Part shown: positions 26,296 through 33,917 of the stretch, one piece after another | Position numbering within the stretch: position 1 is the stretch's first letter | Layout: each line of letters starts with the position of its first letter | Assembly (NCBI RefSeq): GCF_005876985.1 | Contig: NZ_VAHD01000003.1 | Span: 124,001 to 188,000, forward strand | Direction: 5' to 3' | Origin: Rhodoferax bucti | Lineage (GTDB): Bacteria > Pseudomonadota > Gammaproteobacteria > Burkholderiales > Burkholderiaceae_C | Length of the DNA: 64,000 nucleotides | Program-made: the position numbers and the translations under genes | Notes under the pieces: model-generated | Told to the model about the DNA's origin: nothing | Databases searched by the model: none | Seen by the model: the letters and a program-made list of their open reading frames with translations, nothing else

Positions 26296-27090
26296 TCAGC
26301 CTTCTAGCGTGTGTTTTCGGCTTGGCAGGTTGCTCATGCTGTTTATTGCATGCAGCAATGCGCCAGCCGGCTTCGCAGGATTTAAGAGTTTGTTGTTTGC
26401 TCTTGCCCACGCTAGTGCTGCATTTTCATCCCACCCCCTTTTTCCGGCTTTTGCGGCATCAAGTCCGTTTGTGCTTGCATCGGTCATATCGCGTTCAATG
26501 GTGCGCCATTGGTGCTTGTGTTGCTCCAACATTGACGCCTTTGTCATGCTGAATTTAGGCCCAGTCTTGACAACACTCACAGCCTCTAGTTCGACCACAT
26601 CCAACACTGGCCCGGAGGGTACTACATCAACCACGTGCGCCGCTCTGTCTTGCTCTGGGGCCGGGGTAGGTGTTGCGTAGTGCTCTATCAACTCCGCGTC
26701 GTTGAGAACGCGGGCATAACTGTATGCGTGTTGGCGGAAAACTTCATACCGCCCCCATATCTCCCGCTGCTCATTGAATATCGGCTCTGTTGCATTATTG
26801 AGGTCTGAAGTTGTAACAGGCCCCTGATACTTCGCCCAAATGGTGCGGCTCGTAATTCGGTAAGTTGCTAAATCGGCCAGCGCTAACGCTGCGTCACTCT
26901 CCCTCGGGGTTACATCCAATCCGACATGGTCTCTAAGTAGCGGCTCTGCCAGTTCCCGGTCTGCTACTGGGTCGTTTTGTCGATGCAGGAAATGCTCCGG
27001 TGAGACAAACCTTTTTAGCTCGTGTAAAGCGAGCTTGCGCAATCTGTTGTCGTGATTCAACTTTGCCACCCCTTCAAGGTGTCGCTTCAT
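26296..27090 (-). CDS. Uncharacterised 264-residue protein of the element
   Basis: No family is recognised. From ATG 27090 it begins MKRHLEGVAKLNHDNRLRKL. Residues 1-~140 are mixed helical; ~145-185 are Pro/Val/Asp-rich (VVDVVPSGPVLDVVELEAVS) and probably a linker; the C-terminal ~80 residues (KASMLEQHKHQWRTIERDMT, AGKRGWDENAALAWARANNK) look like a separate helical domain. Its stop lies just beyond the iterated repeats, opening the possibility of a replication or regulatory role, but nothing in the sequence proves it. The frame to 27165 has poorer start context. Confidence 0.6.
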   Translation of the reverse strand: MKRHLEGVAKLNHDNRLRKLALHELKRFVSPEHFLHRQNDPVADRELAEPLLRDHVGLDVTPRESDAALALADLATYRITSRTIWAKYQGPVTTSDLNNATEPIFNEQREIWGRYEVFRQHAYSYARVLNDAELIEHYATPTPAPEQDRAAHVVDVVPSGPVLDVVELEAVSVVKTGPKFSMTKASMLEQHKHQWRTIERDMTDASTNGLDAAKAGKRGWDENAALAWARANNKLLNPAKPAGALLHAINSMSNLPSRKHTLEG

Positions 27091-27170
27091 TGGGAACCCC
27101 TGCCTGCCGGTGAAGGTGTCCGACTTTTCGCCAGCGGTAATTAAGCGCTGGCTAGACAGGGGCAAAACTC

Positions 27171-27482
27171 TTAGGCGTGCTCAGGCGCTGGCTTCACACG
27201 CATGGGGCTGGTCTTGAATCGCTGTTCGGCCTGCCACACGTCGTAGGCGCATTGCTCCGCCAGCCATGCACGAGCATCTCCACCACGTTCGACCCCCAGC
27301 CATGCCTCAAGGCGTAGCGCCATATCAGGCGAGATGGCAGCACGGCCATTCAACGTGCGCGAGAGGGTCACACGGGATACGCCTAGTTGCTCTGCTGCCT
27401 GGGTCACACCCAACCCCAATGCGGGCAACACGTCATCACGCAGGGTCAGGCCTGGGTGTGGTGGGTTATGCATACGGGTCAT
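27171..27482 (-). CDS. higA: HigA-family antitoxin
   Basis: 103 residues. A Cro/C1-type helix-turn-helix is visible as LGVTQAAEQLGVSRVTLSRT followed by LNGRAAISPDMALRLEAWLG, the VapI/HigA layout, with the usual N-terminal HPGLTLRDDVLPALGL. The antitoxin binds HigB and represses the shared promoter. ATG 27482 has AGGAG upstream and lies ten bases after the higB stop; ATG 27473 is a minor alternative. Toxin-before-antitoxin order is normal for higBA. Confidence 0.93.
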   Translation of the reverse strand: MTRMHNPPHPGLTLRDDVLPALGLGVTQAAEQLGVSRVTLSRTLNGRAAISPDMALRLEAWLGVERGGDARAWLAEQCAYDVWQAEQRFKTSPMRVKPAPEHA

Positions 27483-27492
27483 AGTGGTGCTC

Positions 27493-27771
27493 CTAGTGGT
27501 AATCCATGTAATCAACCAGCACAGCGTCTGTGCCTTCAAAGGTAAACGTCATTCGCCAGTTACCGTTTACCGACACGGCCCAATGGCCCTTCAGGTCGTC
27601 TGATAGCGGGTGCAGCTTCCAGCCCGGCACGTTCATATCTGGGGCGCTTGTAGCCACATCCAGACGCGCCAGCAAGCGAGACAACTTAGGTGCATGGTCA
27701 GGCCGGATGCCGGCTTTGGTGCCCCGTTCAAAGAACGCTTGAAGCCCCTTGTGGCCGAATGACTTAATCAT
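27493..27771 (-). CDS. higB: HigB-family mRNA interferase toxin
   Basis: 92 residues of the RelE/HigB fold: MIKSFGHKGLQAFFERGTKA at the start, PGWKLHPLSDDLKGHWAVSV near residue 50 and NGNWRMTFTFEGTDAVLVDY near 70, containing the Trp/Arg residues typical of the active face. HigB cleaves mRNA on the ribosome when antitoxin is lost, stabilising the element. The predicted promoter (27777-27805) would start transcription at or within a base of the ATG at 27771, so the mRNA may be leaderless. Confidence 0.92.
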   Translation of the reverse strand: MIKSFGHKGLQAFFERGTKAGIRPDHAPKLSRLLARLDVATSAPDMNVPGWKLHPLSDDLKGHWAVSVNGNWRMTFTFEGTDAVLVDYMDYH

Positions 27772-27776
27772 GATTG

Positions 27777-27805
27777 ATTGTATCTTGTAGCGTTACGCTT
27801 TGCAA
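27777..27805 (-). promoter_or_regulatory. higBA promoter with operator palindrome in the spacer
   Basis: On the minus strand TTGCAA (27805-27800) and TACAAT (27782-27777) are separated by exactly 17 bases, near-consensus for sigma-70. The spacer contains the palindrome AGCGT-A-ACGCT (27799-27789), a fitting site for HigA autorepression. Confidence 0.75.
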
Positions 27806-29191
27806 TTAACTAGCCACTGCGCGTAGCTTGCCCGGCTCTGCTTTGGCGTCAAACTTCACCCCGGCCTGCTCCAAAATCCAAGCCTCTATGCGGTTGTGGT
27901 GAATCGCCAGTAGCTCCAGCGGCCTCACTGTGTAGTGCTTTTCAGCCGTGGCGCTGGGTTTGTGTCCCATGAGTTGCGCAACCACGCCAGCGGGTATTTC
28001 CAGCCACTCTGACAGGGATTTGAAGGAGCGCCGCAGGCCGTGCAGGGTTAGGCCCTCCAATCCCGCCACCTTGCAGGCGCGGCCGTGTGGGGTTGTTGGC
28101 TCGGTTAGGTGTCCTGTCGCACTGGTGGGGCTGGCAAACACCCATTCATTGCGCTTTGGCAGGCTGGCCAGTAGGTGCGACACGTAGGGTGTTAAAGGGA
28201 TTTCCCGCGCGCCCTCTACCTTGTCCCGTATGGCGATGCCCTTCCATTGGGTGTTCACATCATCCCGTCGCAGTGTCATCACTTCGCCCGGTCTTGCTCC
28301 GGTCAGTAACAGGATTTGCAGGTAGGCGGCAATGGCGGGGTTTTGAATCTGTTGCACAGCGGCAAACCATGCGGCTAGCTGTGCGCGCTGCAACACGTCA
28401 GACTTAACGCCAGCTTTTCCGAGTGATTCGCGGGTTTTCTTGGTTTTGGCCGGGTTGCCAGTTAGCAGGCCGGCATATGCGGGCTGCTCTGAGCACCAGC
28501 CTAGAAACACCTTCAGGCAGCGCCACGCCAGCCGGGCAGAAGTAGGGCGGGTCTTGGCTTCGCGCGCGGCCCATGCCTCGATAACGCTTGCGGTCAGGTC
28601 ACGCAGTGGGAGGGTCATAAGCGGGTAGAGCGGCATATCAATGGTCACCCCCCGGCCATCAGTTCCCCGCTTTATGACCTTGCCCCCGGCTTTTGATAGG
28701 TTCAGGTGGTCTTTGTAGTGGCGCTCGCCCCAATGCGGGCGGCGCTCCTCTAGGTAGGCGCTCCAGACTTCGCCCACTGTTACAGCGGCCACTTTGGCGG
28801 CTTCCAGTTTGGCAGCACTGGCAGCGAGTGCAGCGGCTTTTGCGGCGTCTTTCAGGCGCTCAAGTTCGCGGGGGTCGTCGCCATCGCTTCGGATTACCAC
28901 GGCAAGGCGGCGGGCTTCCGTGCGGGCGGCTTCAATGTCCAGCACTCGCACATCTCCGATGGTGCGCCGGATATTCTGCCGGTTCAACTTCGCCTCAAAC
29001 ACGAATGCCTTTACGCCTTTGGGGTTCTTGGCGCTGAGGGCTGTCGCACGAACGCGCAGGCCGAGGGCTTTAGTGTCTCGTAGGAATACCTGGGCTTTGT
29101 CTGCCGGACAGGTCAGGCGTTCGATTAACCCAGCGGTCAGGTCTTTCGCCTCGCCTAGGTCTGGCGTGTCTACTTTTCTCGGCCTTGCCAT
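27806..29191 (-). CDS. Tyrosine recombinase (integrase) of the element
   Basis: 461 residues. An N-terminal DUF4102-like arm-binding region (residues ~10-100, with LGLRVRATALSAKNPKGVKA) is followed by a core-binding SAM-like domain and the catalytic domain. The catalytic residues appear as TGARPGE (first Arg, near residue 305), HGLRRSF (His-x-x-Arg, near 390) and MGHKPSATAEKHY (His and nucleophile Tyr, near 415-425). It recombines the tRNA-Lys 3' end with the element. ATG 29191 has GAGAGG upstream; the frame to 29218 would translate the arm repeats and is rejected. It lies beside attR, not beside the intact tRNA. Confidence 0.94.
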   Translation of the reverse strand: MARPRKVDTPDLGEAKDLTAGLIERLTCPADKAQVFLRDTKALGLRVRATALSAKNPKGVKAFVFEAKLNRQNIRRTIGDVRVLDIEAARTEARRLAVVIRSDGDDPRELERLKDAAKAAALAASAAKLEAAKVAAVTVGEVWSAYLEERRPHWGERHYKDHLNLSKAGGKVIKRGTDGRGVTIDMPLYPLMTLPLRDLTASVIEAWAAREAKTRPTSARLAWRCLKVFLGWCSEQPAYAGLLTGNPAKTKKTRESLGKAGVKSDVLQRAQLAAWFAAVQQIQNPAIAAYLQILLLTGARPGEVMTLRRDDVNTQWKGIAIRDKVEGAREIPLTPYVSHLLASLPKRNEWVFASPTSATGHLTEPTTPHGRACKVAGLEGLTLHGLRRSFKSLSEWLEIPAGVVAQLMGHKPSATAEKHYTVRPLELLAIHHNRIEAWILEQAGVKFDAKAEPGKLRAVAS

Positions 29192-29204
29192 CGCTTTTCC
29201 TCTC

Positions 29205-29226
29205 CATGTAGCCACCATGTAGCCAC
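29205..29226 (+). repeat. Right arm-type repeats (two tandem 11-mers)
   Basis: CATGTAGCCAC in tandem, identical and in the same orientation to 23117-23138. It sits 14 bases upstream of the integrase start codon, so integrase binding here could also repress its own gene. Confidence 0.8.
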
Positions 29227-29349
29227 TTTTGCCCTATTTTGGGGAATATCAATCAATAATCCGGTTTGCTTCTTTGTCGCGAAAGTCTTGCAAGTCGTTG
29301 ATTTATATGGATTCTAGCAACAATGCCGAATGGTTCGGAATACTATTTT

Positions 29350-29401
29350 CAGCGGACTCTTAATCCGTAGGTCGAGAGTTCGAATCTCTCAGTTCCCACC
29401 A
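29350..29401 (+). pseudogene. attR: 52-bp tRNA-Lys(CTT) 3' fragment
   Basis: Exact copy of the last 52 bases of the tRNA at 22964-23039, lacking the acceptor 5' strand and D-arm, so it cannot be a functional tRNA. It marks the right boundary of the element. The remaining 29227-29349 holds an AT-rich stretch with no gene. Confidence 0.95.
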
Positions 29402-29423
29402 TCTACTCACCGTAGATACTGCA

Positions 29424-29458
29424 AACCCCGCTATCAAATTGGTAGCGGGGTTTTTTAT
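29424..29458 (+). terminator. Terminator beyond attR (original tRNA terminator)
   Basis: Stem AACCCCGCTA pairs with TAGCGGGGTT over loop TCAAATTGG, followed by TTTTATTTTT. Before the element arrived it would have directly followed the tRNA. It could also limit read-through into the opposing ABC-F gene. Confidence 0.85.
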
Positions 29459-29526
29459 TTTTGCCTCTGTAGGCAACACGCAAACAGCTCGCAACCGTAG
29501 TCGCAAGCTGTCCGCAGCTTAGCGAC

Positions 29527-31479
29527 TTACGATTCCAGCAAAGCGGTCAGTTCCAGCCATTGTTCTTCCAAAGTCTGCAGTTCCGCGTTGACCGCTTTCA
29601 AGCGCTTGCCGGCTTCTGCGATCTCTGCGGGATGTGGGTTGGTCGATAGCTTGGCCTCCAGTTCAGCGCCTTCTGCATTCAGCACGCCCATGCGGGTTTC
29701 GACTGCGCTGAGTTCTTTCTTCCATTTTTTGATGGCGTCGGAGGATGGGCCTGCTTTTACTGTGAGCGCCGGGGCTGCCACTACGGGTGCCGCCTGTTGG
29801 GTTGCATGGGCTTTTGCTTCCTCTTTGACCAACTCGCGTTGGCGCTTGGCTTCGTCCAACAGGTAGCGTTGGTAGTCATCCAGATCGCCATCAAACGGCT
29901 CCACGCCACCGCGCGACACCATCCAGAACTCGTCACACACCGAACGCAGGAGCGCGCGGTCGTGGCTGACGAGCATCACGGTGCCTTCAAATTCATTGAG
30001 TGCCATGGCCAAGGCTTCGCGGGTCGCCAAGTCCAAGTGGTTGGTAGGCTCGTCCAGCAGCAAGAGGTTGGGGCGCTGCCAGACAATCATACACAGCACT
30101 AAGCGCGCTTTCTCGCCGCCGCTCATGCTGCCTACGGCTTGCTTCACCATATCGCCACTGAAGTTGAAGGTGCCTAGGAAGCTACGCAGGTCTTGCTCGC
30201 GTGTTTGCTGGCCCGCAATTTTGCCGGCTGCCGTCATTTCGCGCACGAGGCGGATCATGTGCTCGAGCGGCGACTCGTCGGGCCGCAACACATCCAGCTC
30301 CTGCTGCGCGAAGTAGCCGATGTTTAGGCCCTTGCCCTCGGTCACGTCGCCACCCAGCGGTGCCAGGTCGCGCGCCACGGTTTTCACCAGCGTCGATTTA
30401 CCTTGGCCGTTGGCACCCAAAATGCCAATGCGCTGGCCTGCCAGCACTGATTTGCTGACGTTGTGCACGATGGTGGTGGGCGGTGTGCCTTTGGGCGCGT
30501 CTTCCGGCGGAGGGTAGCCAAAGCTCACGCCCTGCATGGACAGCATGGGGTTGGGCAGGTTGGCGGGTTCCTTGAACTCAAAAGTGAATTCGGCCTCAGC
30601 CATCAGCGGGGCGATTTTCTCCATCCGGTCCAAGGCCTTCACCCGGCTCTGCGCCTGCTTGGCCTTGCTGGCCTTGGCCTTGAAGCGGGCAATGAACTTC
30701 TGCAAGTGGGCGATCTTGTCCTGCTGCTTGGCGAAGGCGTTTTGTTGCAGCTCCATCTGCTCGGCGCGCATGTCTTCGAACTTGCTGTAATTGCCGCCGT
30801 AACGGACCAGCTTGCCCATGTCGATGTGCAAGGTGACGTTGGTCACCGCATCGAGAAACTCACGGTCGTGGCTGATCACCACCATGGTGCCTTCGTACTT
30901 TTTGAGCCAAGCCTCCAGCCAGACCAGCGCGTCCAAGTCCAAGTGGTTAGTGGGCTCGTCGAGCAGCAGCAAGTCGCTGGGGCACATCAGGGCGCGGGCC
31001 AGTTGCAAGCGCATACGCCAGCCGCCGGAGAAGCTGTTTACCGGCTTGTCCAGCTCTGTAGTTTTGAAGCCGAGGCCCAGAATCAAGGCCTGTGCGCGGG
31101 CAGCGGCGTCGTATTCGCCCGCGTCATGCAGTGCCGTGTAGGCATTGGCCATGCGCTCGTAGTCCTCGGTAGCCTCAGCGGCTGTGACTTCGGCGCGCGC
31201 AGCACCCAGCTGGGTATCGCCCTCGACCACGAAGTCGGTTGCGCCTTGTTCGGTTTCCGGCATGTCCTGGGCGACTTGGCCCATGCGCCACTGGGCAGGG
31301 ATGTAGTACTCACCCGCATCCTCATGCAAGTTGCCGTTGAGCAACGCAAACAGTGAGGATTTGCCGGCACCGTTGCGCCCCACCAAGCCGACTTTTTCAC
31401 CGGGGTTGAGGGTGACGGAAGCACCTTCCAGAAGCACCTTGGCGCTGCGGCGAAGGGTGACGTTTTTTAAGGTAATCAT
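29527..31479 (-). CDS. ABC-F family ATPase (YheS-like)
   Basis: 650 residues with two ABC domains in one chain and no membrane spans. NBD1 has Walker A GRNGAGKSS near residue 36, signature FSGGWRMRLQLA near 150 and LLLLDEPTNHLDL; NBD2 has GANGQGKST near 355, MSGGEKARLVL near 445 and a second LLLLDEPTNHLDL. Between them lies the basic P-site tRNA-interaction linker (residues ~240-300, KFIARFKAKASKAKQAQSRV). ABC-F proteins act on the ribosomal E-site to rescue stalled translation. Length and C-terminal coiled tail fit YheS best, though Uup cannot be fully excluded. Confidence 0.92.
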   Translation of the reverse strand: MITLKNVTLRRSAKVLLEGASVTLNPGEKVGLVGRNGAGKSSLFALLNGNLHEDAGEYYIPAQWRMGQVAQDMPETEQGATDFVVEGDTQLGAARAEVTAAEATEDYERMANAYTALHDAGEYDAAARAQALILGLGFKTTELDKPVNSFSGGWRMRLQLARALMCPSDLLLLDEPTNHLDLDALVWLEAWLKKYEGTMVVISHDREFLDAVTNVTLHIDMGKLVRYGGNYSKFEDMRAEQMELQQNAFAKQQDKIAHLQKFIARFKAKASKAKQAQSRVKALDRMEKIAPLMAEAEFTFEFKEPANLPNPMLSMQGVSFGYPPPEDAPKGTPPTTIVHNVSKSVLAGQRIGILGANGQGKSTLVKTVARDLAPLGGDVTEGKGLNIGYFAQQELDVLRPDESPLEHMIRLVREMTAAGKIAGQQTREQDLRSFLGTFNFSGDMVKQAVGSMSGGEKARLVLCMIVWQRPNLLLLDEPTNHLDLATREALAMALNEFEGTVMLVSHDRALLRSVCDEFWMVSRGGVEPFDGDLDDYQRYLLDEAKRQRELVKEEAKAHATQQAAPVVAAPALTVKAGPSSDAIKKWKKELSAVETRMGVLNAEGAELEAKLSTNPHPAEIAEAGKRLKAVNAELQTLEEQWLELTALLES

Positions 31480-31842
31480 GTGAGAGGCTCAGTTATCAAT
31501 TCGTTAGGCCGTTTCAGGCCTGTGGGTTGGCGAGGGCTGGTGAACTGGGTATCCGGCGCATCTCGCGGGCGAACAATTTGGGTTCGCCATGGTTATGTCA
31601 TTAAGGGCTTGGTGGGTGGGCTTGCTCTGTGGCAACCGCAAACAGCGCCTGCTACCGGACACCCCATCCACCAGCCCGAAGTGGCTTGATTGCGTGCATC
31701 CAGAAACACTCGTTCGCAGCAGCGGGCGTAGGGTGTGGGGCGCAGTGAGGTCAAGGAGGAGCCCAAAGGGCGGGGGACACGAACGGAGCCCCATACCCTG
31801 CGTCCGCTGCGAGCCCAGCACCAAGGCCCGACAAGAAAGGCG
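31480..31842. other. Structured intergenic region between prmB and the ABC-F gene
   Basis: No gene is supported here. A 7-bp perfect hairpin GGCGAAC/GTTCGCC lies at 31568-31588. An imperfect 23-base inverted repeat has arms at 31719-31741 and 31788-31810 (about 20 of 23 positions pair; arms contain AGGGTGTGGGGC and GCCCCATACCCT). It could be an intergenic repeat element or a structured RNA; the minus-strand promoter of the ABC-F gene should also lie in it. Confidence 0.5.
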
Positions 31843-32733
31843 CTAAAGCAACAACGCCTCTTTGGTCACCAGCAACACCTGATCTTCTCCGGCACTGGTT
31901 TCCAACCACACCACTTCCAACTCCGGAAACGCCGCCTCAAAGAAGGCGCGTTCATTTCCAATTTCGAGCACCAACACCCCGCCATCGGCGAGATGCGCAG
32001 GCACGGCCTTCAACAGGCTCCGGATGAAGTCCATGCCATCGCCCGTACCGCCGGCTTGGTTGCCGTCCAACGCAATAAAAGGCTCTGCCAAATACTCAGC
32101 GGGCAGGGCGGCCATGCTTTGAGCATTCACGTAGGGCGGGTTGCACAGAATCAGATCGAACATGCCCGGCACCGATTGCAAACCATCGGATTCAATGAGC
32201 TGCACCCGGTCCTGCAACTGGTGCTTGTCCACATTGATGCGGGCGACGGCTAGCGCATCCGCAGAGATATCAGCGCCAGTCACCGCCACATCCGGATAGA
32301 CCATGGCGGCCAGAATGCCCAGGCTGCCGTTGCCAGTACACAGGTCCAGCACGCGGTGGGTGCTCTCCGTGAGCCAGTAGTCGATGTTGCCATCCACCAG
32401 CAACTCGGCAATCAGCGAGCGCGGCACGATGACCCGCTCATCCACATAAAACGGCACGCCTTGCAACCAGGCCTCGTTTGTCAGGTAGGCCGCAGGCTTG
32501 CGGGTGCTGATGCGCGCTCCTAAAAGCGTAGCTGCTTGCGCATACTCCTCGGGCGCTACAAGTCTTTTTGACTCTGAATCGTCATCAGAGAGCGGCGTGT
32601 CCAGCGGCAAACCCAGCGCGTGCAACACCAGCCAAGCCGCCTCGTCTGCTGCGTTGGTGGTGCCGTGGCCGAAGGACACACCGGCTGCGGTGAGCTGTGC
32701 GGTGGCCTCTGAGACCAGTTCTTTCAGATTCAT
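31843..32733 (-). CDS. prmB: Ribosomal protein uL3 glutamine N5-methyltransferase
   Basis: PrmB (296 residues) methylates a glutamine of ribosomal protein uL3 with [17 protein letters not shown] near residue 130 is the SAM motif [15 protein letters not shown] near 197 is the NPPY catalytic motif that binds the Gln side chain, and [17 protein letters not shown] near 97 is typical of PrmB rather than PrmC. The N-terminal linker [18 protein letters not shown] (residues ~55-72) is encoded by a copy of the 54-bp repeat. The start overlaps the dapE stop by ATGA, ending the dap-pilU operon. Confidence 0.94.
   Translation of the reverse strand: MNLKELVSEATAQLTAAGVSFGHGTTNAADEAAWLVLHALGLPLDTPLSDDDSESKRLVAPEEYAQAATLLGARISTRKPAAYLTNEAWLQGVPFYVDERVIVPRSLIAELLVDGNIDYWLTESTHRVLDLCTGNGSLGILAAMVYPDVAVTGADISADALAVARINVDKHQLQDRVQLIESDGLQSVPGMFDLILCNPPYVNAQSMAALPAEYLAEPFIALDGNQAGGTGDGMDFIRSLLKAVPAHLADGGVLVLEIGNERAFFEAAFPELEVVWLETSAGEDQVLLVTKEALLL
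32516..32569 (+). repeat. 54-bp intragenic repeat, copy 3 (inside prmB)
   Basis: GCTCCTAAAAGCG, core TAGCTGCTTGCGCA, nine variable bases, GGCGCTACAAGTCTTTTT. It is antisense to prmB, in which its complement is translated in frame with a central YAQAA. Confidence 0.85.
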
Positions 32734-33917
32734 GCGCGTGCCGCCTGGTTCAGGTTCTCAAGTACCCGGCGGTAAATGTTTTTCAGAGGCTCGATATCGG
32801 CGAGCTTCACATGTTCGTTGATCTTGTGGATGGTGGCGTTGGGCGGGCCCAATTCGATCACCTGGGGGCACACCTGCGCGATAAAGCGCCCATCGCTGGT
32901 GCCGCCGGTGGTGGAGAGCTGAGTTTCCAGTCCGGTTTCTGCGCGGATGGCATCCCGCACCGCATCGACCAGCGGGCCGGGCGTGGTCAAAAAGGGCAGG
33001 CCGCCTATGGTCCATGCGAGGTCGTAGTCCAGCTCATGTTTGGCCAGCACACTTGCCAGACGCTTTTGCAGGCTGTCCGGGGTGGATTCGGTGGAGAAGC
33101 GGAAGTTGAAGTCAATCACCACCTGCCCCGGGATCACGTTGCTCGCGCCGGTGCCGCCGTGGATGTTACTCACCTGCCAGGTGGTGGGCGGGAAAAAGTC
33201 GTTGCCCTTGTCCCACTCAATGCCCACCAGCTCCGCCAGCGCGGGCGCCGCCAAATGGATGGGGTTTTTAGCCAAGTGCGGGTAGGCAATATGACCTTGC
33301 ACGCCCTTGACCGTGAGCTTGCCGCTCATGGTGCCGCGGCGGCCGTTTTTGATCATGTCGCCCGTGCGCTCCACCGAGGTGGGCTCGCCGACGATGCAGT
33401 AGTCCAGCACCTCGCCACGCGCTTGCAACTGCTGGCATACCACCACGGTGCCGTCCAGCGCAGGGCCTTCCTCGTCGCTGGTGAGCAGCAAGGCGATATT
33501 CAGCGCTGGAGCGGGGTGCGCGGCGATAAATTCTTCAATCGCCACCACAAAGGCGGCCAGCGAGGTTTTCATGTCGCTGGCGCCACGGCCGAAGAGCTTG
33601 CCGTCCCTGTGGGTCGGCACAAAGGGGGCGCTGTCCCACTGTTGCACAGGGCCGGTCGGGACCACGTCGGTATGGCCAGCGAAAACCAGTGTTTTTGCTA
33701 CTTTTTCAGGAGCGGCTTGCGCACTATCTACGGGCGCTACAGCCCGTTTTGCCCATAAATTGGTGACGCGGAAGTCTGCCGGGCCGCTTTCTATGGTTTC
33801 GCACACAAAGCCCAAGGGGCGCAAGCGGTCGGCAATCAGGGCCTGGCAGCCACCGTCGAGCGGTGTGACCGAGGCCATGGAGATCAGCTGCTCGGTGAGC
33901 TGCAGGGTCGCTGTCAT
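32730..33917 (-). CDS. dapE: Succinyl-diaminopimelate desuccinylase
   Basis: DapE (395 residues) is a two-zinc hydrolase that converts N-succinyl-LL-diaminopimelate to LL-diaminopimelate and succinate for lysine and cell-wall synthesis. [15 protein letters not shown] near residue 80 carries the first zinc His and Asp; [22 protein letters not shown] near 150 (catalytic Glu-Glu) and [20 protein letters not shown] near 350 complete the metal site. [18 protein letters not shown] just before the AGHTD strand is an insertion of about 12 residues encoded by a 54-bp repeat copy. It overlaps pilU by one base and prmB by four. Confidence 0.96.
   Translation of the reverse strand: MTATLQLTEQLISMASVTPLDGGCQALIADRLRPLGFVCETIESGPADFRVTNLWAKRAVAPVDSAQAAPEKVAKTLVFAGHTDVVPTGPVQQWDSAPFVPTHRDGKLFGRGASDMKTSLAAFVVAIEEFIAAHPAPALNIALLLTSDEEGPALDGTVVVCQQLQARGEVLDYCIVGEPTSVERTGDMIKNGRRGTMSGKLTVKGVQGHIAYPHLAKNPIHLAAPALAELVGIEWDKGNDFFPPTTWQVSNIHGGTGASNVIPGQVVIDFNFRFSTESTPDSLQKRLASVLAKHELDYDLAWTIGGLPFLTTPGPLVDAVRDAIRAETGLETQLSTTGGTSDGRFIAQVCPQVIELGPPNATIHKINEHVKLADIEPLKNIYRRVLENLNQAARA
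33697..33750 (+). repeat. 54-bp intragenic repeat, copy 4 (inside dapE)
   Basis: GCTACTTTTTCAG, GAGCGGCTTGCGCA (two changes in the core), nine variable bases, GGCGCTACAGCCCGTTTT. It is antisense to dapE, and its complement is read in the same codon phase as in prmB (KRxVAPxxxAQAA). Confidence 0.85.

Larger units (their letters stand above)
22988..29401. mobile_element. Integrative and mobilizable element in tRNA-Lys(CTT)
   Basis: A 6.4 kb element bounded by 52-bp direct repeats (22988-23039 and 29350-29401) derived from the tRNA 3' end. It encodes a tyrosine recombinase, HigB and HigA, a 264-residue unknown, an AlpA-like regulator, a 28-codon ORF, a winged-helix-like protein, a MobV relaxase and two further small proteins, all on the minus strand. 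There are no type IV secretion or mating-pair genes, so transfer would need a helper. The integrase lies at the end away from the intact tRNA. Inner ends carry matching 22-bp arm-type repeats. It seems complete, with no broken gene seen. Confidence 0.93.

Noticed and set aside
29350..29401. A third tRNA-Lys gene
   Set aside because: Only the 3' 52 bases are present; the D-arm and 5' acceptor strand are missing, so it is the attR fragment.
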